Below, one piece after another: positions 1-5,482 of a stretch of DNA of 5,892 nucleotides. Source of the DNA: Eubacteriales Family XIII. Incertae Sedis bacterium (GTDB lineage: Bacteria; Bacillota; Clostridia; Peptostreptococcales; Anaerovoracaceae). The stretch lies in assembly GCA_031276775.1 (NCBI GenBank), contig JAISML010000199.1, forward strand, positions 1 to 5,892, given 5' to 3'. A model generated the notes under the pieces. It saw only the letters and a program-made list of their open reading frames with translations, was not told the DNA's origin and searched no databases. A program made the position numbers and the translations under genes. Position 1 is the first letter of the stretch; the number at the start of each line of letters is the position of its first letter.

Positions 1-801
1 CAGGGTGGATTTGCCCGATCCGGACAGCCCGAATACGCCCAGGACATGTTTCCCGCCGTCCTTTCTGACCATGCGTTTCATGCCTCCGTGACAGGACGCA
101 TAGCCGTTTCGGTTCGCTATCCCCCACGCCAGCGTCAGCGTCCCTTTTTTGTGTTCGCCGAAATACCGCATCCCGAGCAGACACGCGCAGTTGTGTTCCG
201 GATCGAAATAGGCAAGCCCATCCGGGAATTTCGGATGCCTGAAGTCCGGATCGGACATGATGAAAATCTCAGGCTCGTCGCCGATGGGCTTGGACGCCGC
301 GTACATTCCATCGTAAAAATCGTTAATGTACTGAAAATTGAGCAACCAGTTCAGCAACGTGTTCTCATAGGTTTCCGGTATGAGCAGATTCGCCTTGATG
401 ATGAAATCCCGGTCCAAACCGATGTAAGCCTGCGTATGATACATCTTCTTGTATCTCGTGTTGAATGCGGCTTCGCGCAACACCTTTGCGACGTCGCCCT
501 CGGCCACGCCCTTTTCGCCGAGAATGACCCTCGCTCCGGCAAAGCGTCCGACGGTTTCCCCGTCATTGAACAACAGAATGTTCGCGCCTTCCGGCAAACC
601 GATTTCCTCCGGCTTGTACACGGGCATATCGGTTTCGATCGTCCCGGCTGCGGCTTTCGCCATCCCATACGCCTTTTTCAAGTCCAAAATTTTAATGACG
701 TTGTTGCCGTAAAATGCGGTTTCTATCGTCGTTCGCGACATAGAAAACGCCCGCTTCCCTTGCGTGATTTCCTCTCTTTTGAATCCTGTTTTACTCGACA
801 T
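1..801 (-). CDS. pckA: Phosphoenolpyruvate carboxykinase (ATP), N-terminal part, cut by window edge
   Basis: The reverse strand from the ATG at 801 is open to the window edge (267 codons), so the gene continues beyond the left edge. PEP carboxykinase (ATP) interconverts oxaloacetate plus ATP and PEP plus CO2 plus ADP in the cytoplasm, either for gluconeogenesis or for anaerobic CO2 fixation. Visible signature: GMRYFGEHKKG at residues 210-220, whose lysine pair matches the metal/substrate-binding KK of the family; a histidine in SCHGG (H238) where the family has its metal-binding His; and the kinase P-loop GLSGSGKST at 258-266. The segment TRYKKMYHTQAYIGLD and the N-terminus ending in TIETAFYGNN match the clostridial form as I remember it. 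That form carries SGSGKS, where the E. coli enzyme has SGTGKT. A purine-rich Shine-Dalgarno (AAGGA, then AGGG) precedes the 801 start; the in-frame ATG at 741 would remove the family's usual N-terminal extension. No internal stop or frameshift is seen. The 64-bp gap to the upstream gene permits co-transcription. Confidence 0.93.
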   Translation of the reverse strand, partial: MSSKTGFKREEITQGKRAFSMSRTTIETAFYGNNVIKILDLKKAYGMAKAAAGTIETDMPVYKPEEIGLPEGANILLFNDGETVGRFAGARVILGEKGVAEGDVAKVLREAAFNTRYKKMYHTQAYIGLDRDFIIKANLLIPETYENTLLNWLLNFQYINDFYDGMYAASKPIGDEPEIFIMSDPDFRHPKFPDGLAYFDPEHNCACLLGMRYFGEHKKGTLTLAWGIANRNGYASCHGGMKRMVRKDGGKHVLGVFGLSGSGKSTL

Positions 802-821
802 AAAACCCTATCCTTTCCTTA

Positions 822-850
822 CTTATATTGGGAAAAATGTTCCCTTGCCA
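822..850 (-). promoter_or_regulatory. Weak candidate promoter for pckA with a dyad in its spacer
   Basis: On the minus strand TGGCAA (845-850) and TATAAG (822-827) are 17 bp apart. The -10 matches consensus at 5 of 6 positions, the -35 at only 3 of 6. The spacer contains a 5-bp inverted repeat, GGGAA-N5-TTCCC (830-844), where a repressor could bind. A start near 815 would leave a leader of about 14 nt that still includes AAGGA. pckA could instead be read through from the upstream gene, so this is a tentative call. Confidence 0.28.
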
Positions 851-865
851 CCGGTCGACGTCCCG

Positions 866-3388
866 TCAATCGAGCGTAACGCAATCCCTGATCCTCATGA
901 CGGAGATATCGGGTATCAATTGATACAGCTTTCTGTAGACGTTCGTCCTCGCAATGCCGCCTTTCGTTTCGGTGACCGTCTCAATGGTCCAGACAAAAAA
1001 GTCCTGTCCGTTCCGCCGAATGTCGCCGATTCCCAGCATTGTGATCTCCAAATGATCCGTCGACGCCGCGTCCGCCGCCAATTTCGTTTCCGCCTCGCTG
1101 CCTTCCTCGATTTCTTCCAGCACATCGGATTTTCCGTTGTTGATGTAATCGATCAAGGCGGAATTGTACCGGATGATCGCCGCCACGGCAGATTCATCGT
1201 ACAGGATCCTCCCCAATTCGTCGACAGTCCAATAATTGTTTTCGATCTCATCCGACTGCGCGGCGCCGGGCAGAGGGTAGTCCTCGCCGTACACATACGC
1301 AGCGTTCGCATCGTAGAAAACCTCCTTGATGTTGGCGTTGTTGTAGAGTTGGCTGCTCACCAACACAACCTTGTCCGCGATGGGCGCAACGTTCCCGGTA
1401 CCCTCCGGCTCCGCATCTGCGTCAAGACCGTCGGCGTCGGAGTCCCCGCTTTTCGGAAATCCGAATTTTTCCTCTATTTTGGATACGCCCCTGTTGATCC
1501 ATTCCCCCATGCCGCTGTCCGGGGCGAATTTGACGACCGCAAAAGTGCAGAGAGCCAACACTGCCAAAATCACAAAGAGATCGACGACGATCATCAGTAC
1601 GATCCGCAACGCTTTGCGTTTTTTCTTCCTGTCTGTCCGCCCGGGCGAAACCGCATCGGACGAAGCCGGAGAAAAGTCGGTTGCGGCGTCGAGCACAACG
1701 GCGGCAACCGGCGCGGAATCGGGATCCGCGAATACCTCGGCCGCAGCGGCGTCGAACGCAACGGAGGCGGCGGCAATCCCATCGCTCTGCGGAAGATCGG
1801 ACGTACCTACGGACGTATCTCCGGACGTATTTCCGATCGCGTCATCCGGTGCGACGTCCGCCGCGCTTCCGGACGGAAAGAGAAATACGTCCTCCGGCGC
1901 AGAAGTTTCGGGCGGAACGCCGGGCGCATTTTCTTCGGTCGCATCTTCGGGCGCATTTTCTTCGGTCGCATCTTCGGTTGCCTCATCCGGTGCAATGTCC
2001 GCCGCACTTTCGGACGGAAAGGGAGATAGGTCTTCCGGCGCAGAAGTTTCGGGCGGAGCGCCGGGCGCACTTTCGGCCGCATAACCGATCTCTTCGTCAA
2101 AAGGAAATACGACGGGTCTGTTTACAAAATCCGGAACTTTTACCGTTCTGTCGTTGCGCGGGACATATGCAGGCAAGGGCTCCGCGCCGAAAAAGTCCAC
2201 GGCGGCGGCCCCTCCCGCGCCGGAAAGGTCTTCCCCGCCAGGTTCCCCCGCGCCGGCTTCCGCGCCGGAAAGGTCTTCCCCGCCAGCTTCCCCCGCGCCG
2301 GCTTCCGCAATGCCTTCTTCGCTATCCGCAACTTCGCCGCCGATCGGCAAAATGTCCGCGGTTTGATCGTCCTGAAGCGCGCCGCCGGTTTCGGCGGTTC
2401 CTATCGGGGACGCAATATTGTCCTCAAACAACGTCATGCCGGCAAGATACGATCCGGCTCCGGCGACAGCCGCGGAATCGGGCGTTTCCGCGCCAATTCC
2501 CCTGCCGGGCAAAACAACCGGTATTCTCTTTGTTCCGGAATCACGCGCGCCTGCGGAGGTGTCCGCATCGGAGACGATATCCGCCTCGGTGAATGGCTTT
2601 TCGGTTTCATTGCCGCGATCGATCTCCGCTATTTGCTCCCGCACCCGTCGATTGATCGCCTCAAGCATTTCGCGATCCGCTTTTTCCAAAAAATCCGCAA
2701 TCCGCTCCTCGGCGGTTTTTAAGGCGTTTTCTCCCGTAACCAACACTTCCGGCGTCGCAATTTCCGCATTCATCACATCGTCGTTGAGTCGATTGCGCGC
2801 TTCGTCGATTTCGGTCTGCCTGCTCTGGATCTTTTCAAATTCCGCATCCAACAGTTCCTGAAATTCTTCGTTCTTTTTGCTGAACATGAAATGCGCCGAT
2901 TCATCGGGATCATCCCGCAGATGGAAAGTGTCTTCCTTGAATATGCCGCTCCCCTCATCCACCCGCCGAGTGACCGCTTCTTCAACGGCTTTTTCATGTG
3001 CCGCCGCGCTGATTGCGGCCGCCGGCGAAAAGTCGTCCCGATTCCACTTGAAATCAATGGGCTCGCTCCGGCGCCGTTCCCTCGGCTGAAAGGCTTCGCT
3101 GTCCCAATTGAAATCAAACTTTCCGGACAGAGGCGCGTATTCCGCGCCGTCCGATCCCACGTCTCCCGCGCCGGCGACAACGCTTGCTTCCGCATCGTTT
3201 TCCGAAACCGTACCCTTTTCCGGCGCGGAAGCCGACCACGGCCACGCGGACGCGCCCGCTTCCGTTCCGGCGGCAGACAGACCGGAGGATTCGTCCTCCG
3301 GGAATTCCTGCTGTATAACGGCGGCGCCGCAAACGCCGCAGACGGTGTCTTTGTCGTTCAACAAATTCCCGCATGTTTTGCAATGCAT
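866..3388 (-). CDS. Zinc-ribbon, single-pass membrane protein with long acidic low-complexity region
   Basis: 840 residues, function unknown. Order of parts: (a) an N-terminal zinc ribbon with CxxC pairs at C3/C6 and C17/C20; (b) two copies of an aromatic motif, FDFNWDSEAF (91-100) and IDFKWNRDDF (111-120), followed by FMFSKKNEEFQELLDAEFEK (168-187); (c) a charged, probably helical stretch at about 171-262; (d) a long Ala/Glu/Pro/Gly-rich acidic region (about 265-585) with internal tandem repeats, probably disordered; (e) a basic KKKRK cluster (588-592) and a membrane segment (about 594-620); (f) a C-terminal domain (about 672-840). The basic flank predicts the zinc ribbon and linker inside and the C-terminal domain outside. 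This architecture resembles TcaA-type and other zinc-ribbon membrane proteins of Bacillota; the outer domain, helix-rich then beta-rich with a conserved-looking GS turn, could be NTF2-like (inference). The start is supported by GGGAGG 6 nt upstream and a promoter further up. The stop is TGA at 866-868. It is probably transcribed separately from the 90-residue gene upstream. Confidence 0.88.
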   Translation of the reverse strand: MHCKTCGNLLNDKDTVCGVCGAAVIQQEFPEDESSGLSAAGTEAGASAWPWSASAPEKGTVSENDAEASVVAGAGDVGSDGAEYAPLSGKFDFNWDSEAFQPRERRRSEPIDFKWNRDDFSPAAAISAAAHEKAVEEAVTRRVDEGSGIFKEDTFHLRDDPDESAHFMFSKKNEEFQELLDAEFEKIQSRQTEIDEARNRLNDDVMNAEIATPEVLVTGENALKTAEERIADFLEKADREMLEAINRRVREQIAEIDRGNETEKPFTEADIVSDADTSAGARDSGTKRIPVVLPGRGIGAETPDSAAVAGAGSYLAGMTLFEDNIASPIGTAETGGALQDDQTADILPIGGEVADSEEGIAEAGAGEAGGEDLSGAEAGAGEPGGEDLSGAGGAAAVDFFGAEPLPAYVPRNDRTVKVPDFVNRPVVFPFDEEIGYAAESAPGAPPETSAPEDLSPFPSESAADIAPDEATEDATEENAPEDATEENAPGVPPETSAPEDVFLFPSGSAADVAPDDAIGNTSGDTSVGTSDLPQSDGIAAASVAFDAAAAEVFADPDSAPVAAVVLDAATDFSPASSDAVSPGRTDRKKKRKALRIVLMIVVDLFVILAVLALCTFAVVKFAPDSGMGEWINRGVSKIEEKFGFPKSGDSDADGLDADAEPEGTGNVAPIADKVVLVSSQLYNNANIKEVFYDANAAYVYGEDYPLPGAAQSDEIENNYWTVDELGRILYDESAVAAIIRYNSALIDYINNGKSDVLEEIEEGSEAETKLAADAASTDHLEITMLGIGDIRRNGQDFFVWTIETVTETKGGIARTNVYRKLYQLIPDISVMRIRDCVTLD
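1835..2068 (-). repeat. 141-bp segmental duplication in the linker of the zinc-ribbon gene
   Basis: Bases 1835-1927 and 1976-2068 are copies of each other at an offset of 141 bp, with 81 of 93 positions identical by my hand alignment. They encode residues 488-518 and 441-471, both containing PPETSAPED followed by FPS and SAAD. The 27-bp tandem repeat lies between the copies. The offset is a multiple of three, so the frame is kept. Confidence 0.85.
1922..1975 (-). repeat. Perfect 27-bp tandem duplication
   Basis: Bases 1922-1948 and 1949-1975 are identical 27-mers. They encode EDATEENAP twice (residues 472-480 and 481-489). Exact identity suggests a recent slippage or recombination event, and the unit length preserves the frame. 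Confidence 0.93.
2219..2308 (-). repeat. Near-perfect 45-bp tandem duplication
   Basis: Bases 2219-2263 and 2264-2308 are 45-bp copies with one mismatch (a G/C change at the eighth codon). They encode AEAGAGEAGGEDLSG (361-375) and AEAGAGEPGGEDLSG (376-390), so the single base change swaps Ala for Pro. This is a second, independent expansion in the same disordered linker. Confidence 0.93.
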
Positions 3389-3405
3389 GTGTGTCCTCCC
3401 ACACA
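3388..3405 (-). promoter_or_regulatory. Shine-Dalgarno of the zinc-ribbon gene inside a hairpin loop
   Basis: On the minus strand TGTGTG (3400-3405) is an exact inverted repeat of CACACA (3388-3393), and the 6-nt loop is GGAGGA, the Shine-Dalgarno. The last A of the stem is the A of the ATG. The ribosome-binding site is strong and fixes the start. The stem is only 6 bp (three G-C, three A-U), so any effect on translation is speculative. Confidence 0.6.
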
Positions 3406-3693
3406 GAAATTGATCGATCCCATACCTTATTGATTATATTATATTTTCATACCTCACGCAAGACGCGCGCAGAACCGCGGGGACACGGAATCTGTTCCGT
3501 TATCTTTTGCCCACAGTAATGATACTCTTACGCAGAACCGCAGAAGCCGCGTCACGGGAAAATCCGCCGCCAAACAAAAAATACCGTAACGAAATACCGT
3601 TGGCGCTGCAAAGTGTACGGCGCGGACAGAGACAAACCCGGAACCGTCGGCAGGAACAGCGTGCCCATCGGCATTTCCTGAACCGGCGTTTCC
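3389..3693. other. 305-bp intergenic region between the 90-residue gene and the zinc-ribbon gene
   Basis: I find no convincing gene here. The right part, downstream of the 90-residue gene, has a small inverted repeat ACGGAA-TCTG-TTCCGT (3485-3500) without a minus-strand T-run, an 11-bp direct repeat CGCAGAACCGC (3468-3478 and 3531-3541), and AAATACCGT twice (3579-3587 and 3592-3600). The left part carries the promoter and ribosome-binding site of the zinc-ribbon gene. Open frames that cross the region are rich in Arg, Cys and Phe and look non-coding. Confidence 0.6.
3433..3461 (-). promoter_or_regulatory. Sigma-A-type promoter of the zinc-ribbon gene
   Basis: The minus strand has TTGCGT (3456-3461), a 17-bp spacer and a perfect TATAAT (3433-3438). 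The -35 matches at 3 of 6. A second TATAAT overlaps upstream but at a poor 12-bp spacing. The predicted start near 3426 gives a leader of about 38 nt ending in the hairpin-embedded Shine-Dalgarno. Confidence 0.65.
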
Positions 3694-3966
3694 TTATAAA
3701 TACGGCGAAAGTTCCTGCAACAACCGAACGGAACTCGCGATCGCGAGCGGCAAAAGAACAAAAACGACGCCGACGACCATCAAGACCGTAGGCGCCGTGC
3801 GCTTCGCATATTTCGGATTGCGGGGATTGCGCTTTGCTTTTCGTTTTGAAACGAAATACATCACCGCACCCACGATCAGCAAGATCAAGCCGACGATTAT
3901 CATGAGCGCCCCGAGAACGAGAAACCAAAACATCGCGCCCATAATCAACAAAGACATAAATGCCAT
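3694..3966 (-). CDS. Small basic membrane protein of unknown function
   Basis: 90 residues. A long hydrophobic stretch at about 4-39 (one long or two tightly packed membrane segments) is followed by a strongly basic loop KRKAKRNPRNPKYAKR (41-56) and a second segment at about 60-80. The basic loop predicts its location in the cytoplasm. No enzymatic motif is seen and I do not recognise the family. The start at 3966 has GAGG 7 nt upstream; an ATG at codon 4 is a less well-placed alternative. The stop is TAA at 3694-3696. It lies 264 bp downstream of the lipoprotein gene with no clear promoter between, so it may be a read-through product of that gene or use a promoter I cannot recognise. The hydrophobic pattern interrupted by a charged loop supports a real gene over the 222-codon Arg/Cys-rich frame that overlaps it. 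Confidence 0.75.
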   Translation of the reverse strand: MAFMSLLIMGAMFWFLVLGALMIIVGLILLIVGAVMYFVSKRKAKRNPRNPKYAKRTAPTVLMVVGVVFVLLPLAIASSVRLLQELSPYL

Positions 3967-4230
3967 TTCCGTACCTCGCCCCTCTGCGGCAATGCATCCG
4001 TATTAGTCCGATCAACCGATCAACCGACATCTGCGATCTGCGCGACGCACGGGCTGCCACGCAAGGAAACGCGAGAGACCGTGGCATGCCGCAACCCTTG
4101 AGCGGCAAGCAAACGCGGCGGACAGTGACGCGGGAAAGGTTCGGCAGGGAAAACTCCCGCCGAAACATCTGCGGCGGGTCATGGGGATCCGGCGCGGGCA
4201 GCGCGCGGGATTTCCGGAAGCCACGTTTCT
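3967..4230. other. 264-bp GC-rich intergenic region
   Basis: Lies between the lipoprotein stop and the small membrane protein start. It holds the bulged hairpin at 4140-4164, a short tandem repeat CCGATCAA (4008-4015 and 4016-4023, then CCGA), and a TTCCGGAA palindrome (4212-4219). On the minus strand the short repeat yields two TTGATC hexamers followed by TAATAC, but the spacing (12 bp or less) does not make a convincing promoter. I see no gene here. Confidence 0.5.
4140..4164 (-). terminator. Hairpin downstream of the lipoprotein gene, no T-run
   Basis: TTCGGC-A-GGGA, loop AAAC, TCCC-GCCGAA (plus-strand reading) forms a 10-bp stem with one bulged base. It begins about 66 nt after the lipoprotein stop. 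Neither strand has a proper T-tract after it, so it may be a weak terminator, a 3'-end stabiliser or an attenuator before the 90-residue gene. Confidence 0.4.
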
Positions 4231-4812
4231 TTATGCGGGCAACTTGACCGAAGCCAGTATTTCGTCAAATACGGGTTTGCCCGCCGCGTAAGTGGAATCC
4301 AATGACCAGCAAATCCCCTGGTAGTACGTATCCGCGCCTTCGAACACCGTAATGAGATAGGTGACCTTGAGCACCTCGTTGATCACGCCCCTCAGTTCAA
4401 TCTGCTTGGCGGGAGTCCCGTCTCCCACCGTGATGTCCGCCCACTCGGTCGTTTTCGCATCCACCAATTCGCCCTGCATGTTTCCGAGGACGATGTCCCC
4501 AAACGCCTGCAGTTCCATATCGTCGGTAAAATCGGCGGCTGCATCCTCGATGACGATGAAATACTGCTCTTTGGATTCTCTTGCCATTTCAATGGAAGCC
4601 ACATCGTTCAGTTCGCCTTCCGCATTCCTCCAGGATTTCGGGAACGAAACAGCGAGACCGGATTCGGAGGAAACAATTTCCTGAAAAGATTCTTCCTGAT
4701 TCGCATCGCCATCATCCTTCGACGCGGAGTTGCCCAGCAGACCGCACGCCGTCATTGTGGGGAGAAGCATGGCCGCAATAACGATCACGGCAATTAAGTT
4801 TCTTTTCTTCAT
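4231..4812 (-). CDS. Secreted lipoprotein, possible PsbP/DcrB-like fold
   Basis: 193 residues from the ATG at 4812. The signal peptide is typical: MKKR, a hydrophobic core (residues 6-18) and a lipobox MTAC with C23 as the predicted lipidated residue, so the protein is anchored on the outer face of the membrane. A short polar acidic tether (about 29-42) precedes a compact alpha/beta domain (43-193). That domain opens with GLAVSFPKSW, and has EQYFIVIED in the middle and YYQGICWS near the end. This pattern of strands (a V.FP.W start, a central E.Y.V strand and a YYQ..W strand before a C-terminal helix) recalls PsbP/DcrB-type lipoproteins; this is inference from pattern. An in-frame ATG at 4923 would add 37 residues ahead of the signal peptide and lies within the promoter, so it is rejected. 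AAGGA lies 8 nt before the chosen start. Substrate and function are unknown. Confidence 0.87.
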   Translation of the reverse strand: MKKRNLIAVIVIAAMLLPTMTACGLLGNSASKDDGDANQEESFQEIVSSESGLAVSFPKSWRNAEGELNDVASIEMARESKEQYFIVIEDAAADFTDDMELQAFGDIVLGNMQGELVDAKTTEWADITVGDGTPAKQIELRGVINEVLKVTYLITVFEGADTYYQGICWSLDSTYAAGKPVFDEILASVKLPA

Positions 4813-4894
4813 AAATATATTCCTTCCATTGAAAATCGAATTCTGCCAATATTTTGTCTGCGGTATTTCCCTGAATGGATCGCCCGACAACAAA

Positions 4895-4923
4895 ATTGTA
4901 ACACACCTGCAACCCGCGATCAA
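4895..4923 (-). promoter_or_regulatory. Sigma-A-type promoter of the lipoprotein gene
   Basis: The minus strand has TTGATC (4918-4923, 4 of 6 matches), a 17-bp spacer and TACAAT (4895-4900, 5 of 6). The expected start near 4888 gives a leader of about 76 nt. It is back to back with the plus-strand promoter at 5029-5059, about 105 bp away. Confidence 0.68.
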
Positions 4924-4976
4924 TCTTCACGGACCGCTTTTCTTGTCACTTTGCGCTTTATTTTGCATCGGCGATT

Positions 4977-4991
4977 CTTATTTTAAATAAG
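4977..4991. promoter_or_regulatory. 15-bp AT-rich palindrome between the divergent promoters
   Basis: CTTATTT-T-AAATAAG is a perfect 7-bp inverted repeat around one base. CTTATTTT recurs at 5016-5023, just upstream of the plus-strand -35. The palindrome could be an operator, and the AT-rich stretch could be an UP element for the plus-strand promoter. No known regulator site is recognised. Confidence 0.35.
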
Positions 4992-5028
4992 TTGAATGAA
5001 TGAAATGCGATAAATCTTATTTTTCCTC

Positions 5029-5059
5029 TTGACTCTCCGGTCGGTGGACGGTCTATATT
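5029..5059 (+). promoter_or_regulatory. MerR-type promoter/operator with 19-bp spacer
   Basis: TTGACT (5029-5034, 5 of 6) and TATATT (5054-5059, 5 of 6) are separated by 19 bp, longer than the normal 17. The spacer region contains a dyad GACTCTCC-N7-GGACGGTC (5031-5053), with symmetric GAC..TCC and GGA..GTC half-sites. An overlong spacer filled by a dyad is the hallmark of promoters activated by MerR-family proteins, which twist the DNA to realign the two hexamers. The half-sites resemble those of multidrug-sensing MerR proteins (BmrR type). The likely regulator is encoded at 5483-5881. The expected start is near 5066. Confidence 0.72.
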
Positions 5060-5065
5060 AAGAGA

Positions 5066-5340
5066 CAGAATCGTTACTCAAGTATCGGCTCACGGGATCG
5101 CAGCGAAGGTTGAGACCGGAAATGTCAGGCAAGTTGTGAGTATCCCGCTCATCCCGTGACGCCGAAATATGTCAGAGTTTGTGAACCGAAAAACACGTCG
5201 GGGTTTATCTATGCACACAATGGCCGCAAGGGCCGTTGGAAAAATGCAAATTCACGGCGAAGCGCGAATCCATCGCATTTCTCCGTTGCACGACGTTTAC
5301 AGTTTAATCGATAAAGGTCCTCTTGACGAGGACCTTCCTT
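5066..5340 (+). ncRNA. Putative structured RNA downstream of the MerR-type promoter
   Basis: The interval from the predicted start to the 9-bp-stem hairpin at 5314-5336 is about 270 nt. Inverted repeats visible in it are TCACGGGAT (5090-5098) with ATCCCGTGA (5151-5159), a perfect 9-bp stem; CTCAA (5078-5082) with TTGAG (5110-5114); and AATGGCC (5219-5225) with GGCCGTT (5231-5237). A second ATCCCG at 5142-5147 could compete for CGGGAT. A 174-codon frame opens at 5169 but has no Shine-Dalgarno, runs through the hairpin and then runs antisense to the regulator gene, so a protein is unlikely. It matches no riboswitch or housekeeping RNA I know. A decayed gene or an untranslated spacer are alternatives, and expression is unproven. 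Confidence 0.35.
5314..5336. terminator. Probable bidirectional intrinsic terminator
   Basis: AAGGTCCTC, loop TTGAC, GAGGACCTT: a perfect 9-bp stem. The plus-strand tail is CCTTATTATT; the minus-strand tail is TTTAT, preceded by an A-rich stretch. It is placed to end both the plus-strand transcript from 5066 and the minus-strand regulator mRNA, whose stop codon is about 147 bp away. The T-tracts are short, so efficiency is uncertain. Confidence 0.6.
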
Positions 5341-5436
5341 ATTATTGGGAAAACACCGATTTCCGCCTGCCGTTTATCCCTTTGCGCCGGGTTCCCCAAA
5401 ATTCGTTCCGTTTGATGGCGGAATCCCTCCGCAGAT

Positions 5437-5470
5437 GGGCTTCCAAGGGTCGCCCCGCGACGGAAAGCCC
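5437..5470 (-). other. GC-rich hairpin just after the regulator gene
   Basis: GGGCTTCC (5437-5444) pairs with GGAAAGCCC (5462-5470, one bulged A), enclosing GTCGC-CCC-GCGAC (5449-5461). It starts 13 nt after the stop codon of the minus-strand regulator gene. There is no T-run. It may protect the 3' end or act with the terminator at 5314-5336. Confidence 0.4.
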
Positions 5471-5482
5471 TGCCGGATTATG

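Noticed and set aside
46..879. 277-codon plus-strand open frame
   Set aside because: It is antisense to pckA, whose catalytic motifs are clear on the other strand.
764..2029. 421-codon plus-strand open frame, and the related 303-codon frame at 1681-2592 and 237-codon frame at 1371-2084
   Set aside because: They are antisense to the well-supported zinc-ribbon gene. Their Arg/Pro- or Ser/Ala-rich compositions are mirror images of the GC-rich repetitive linker, and no ribosome-binding site supports them.
1835..2308. CRISPR array or mobile element repeats
   Set aside because: The repeats are tandem, in frame, encode similar peptides within one protein, and have no unique spacers, inverted ends or transposase.
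3485..3500. Hairpin ACGGAA-TCTG-TTCCGT as terminator of the 90-residue gene
   Set aside because: The 6-bp stem is followed on the minus strand by a C/G-rich stretch, not by a T-run.
3500..4168. 222-codon minus-strand open frame overlapping the 90-residue gene
   Set aside because: Very rich in Arg, Cys and Phe with no domain pattern. The overlapping 90-residue frame has proper membrane segments and a ribosome-binding site.
4813..4923. 37-residue N-terminal extension of the lipoprotein
   Set aside because: It would place residues ahead of a standard lipoprotein signal peptide, and it overlaps the promoter and ribosome-binding site.
5066..5340. Known RNA classes (T-box, cobalamin, SAM, TPP and ykkC riboswitches, 6S RNA, SRP RNA, tmRNA)
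   Set aside because: None of their conserved cores could be found. A stretch near 5111-5135 loosely recalls the SRP RNA apical loop, but the elements are in the wrong order.
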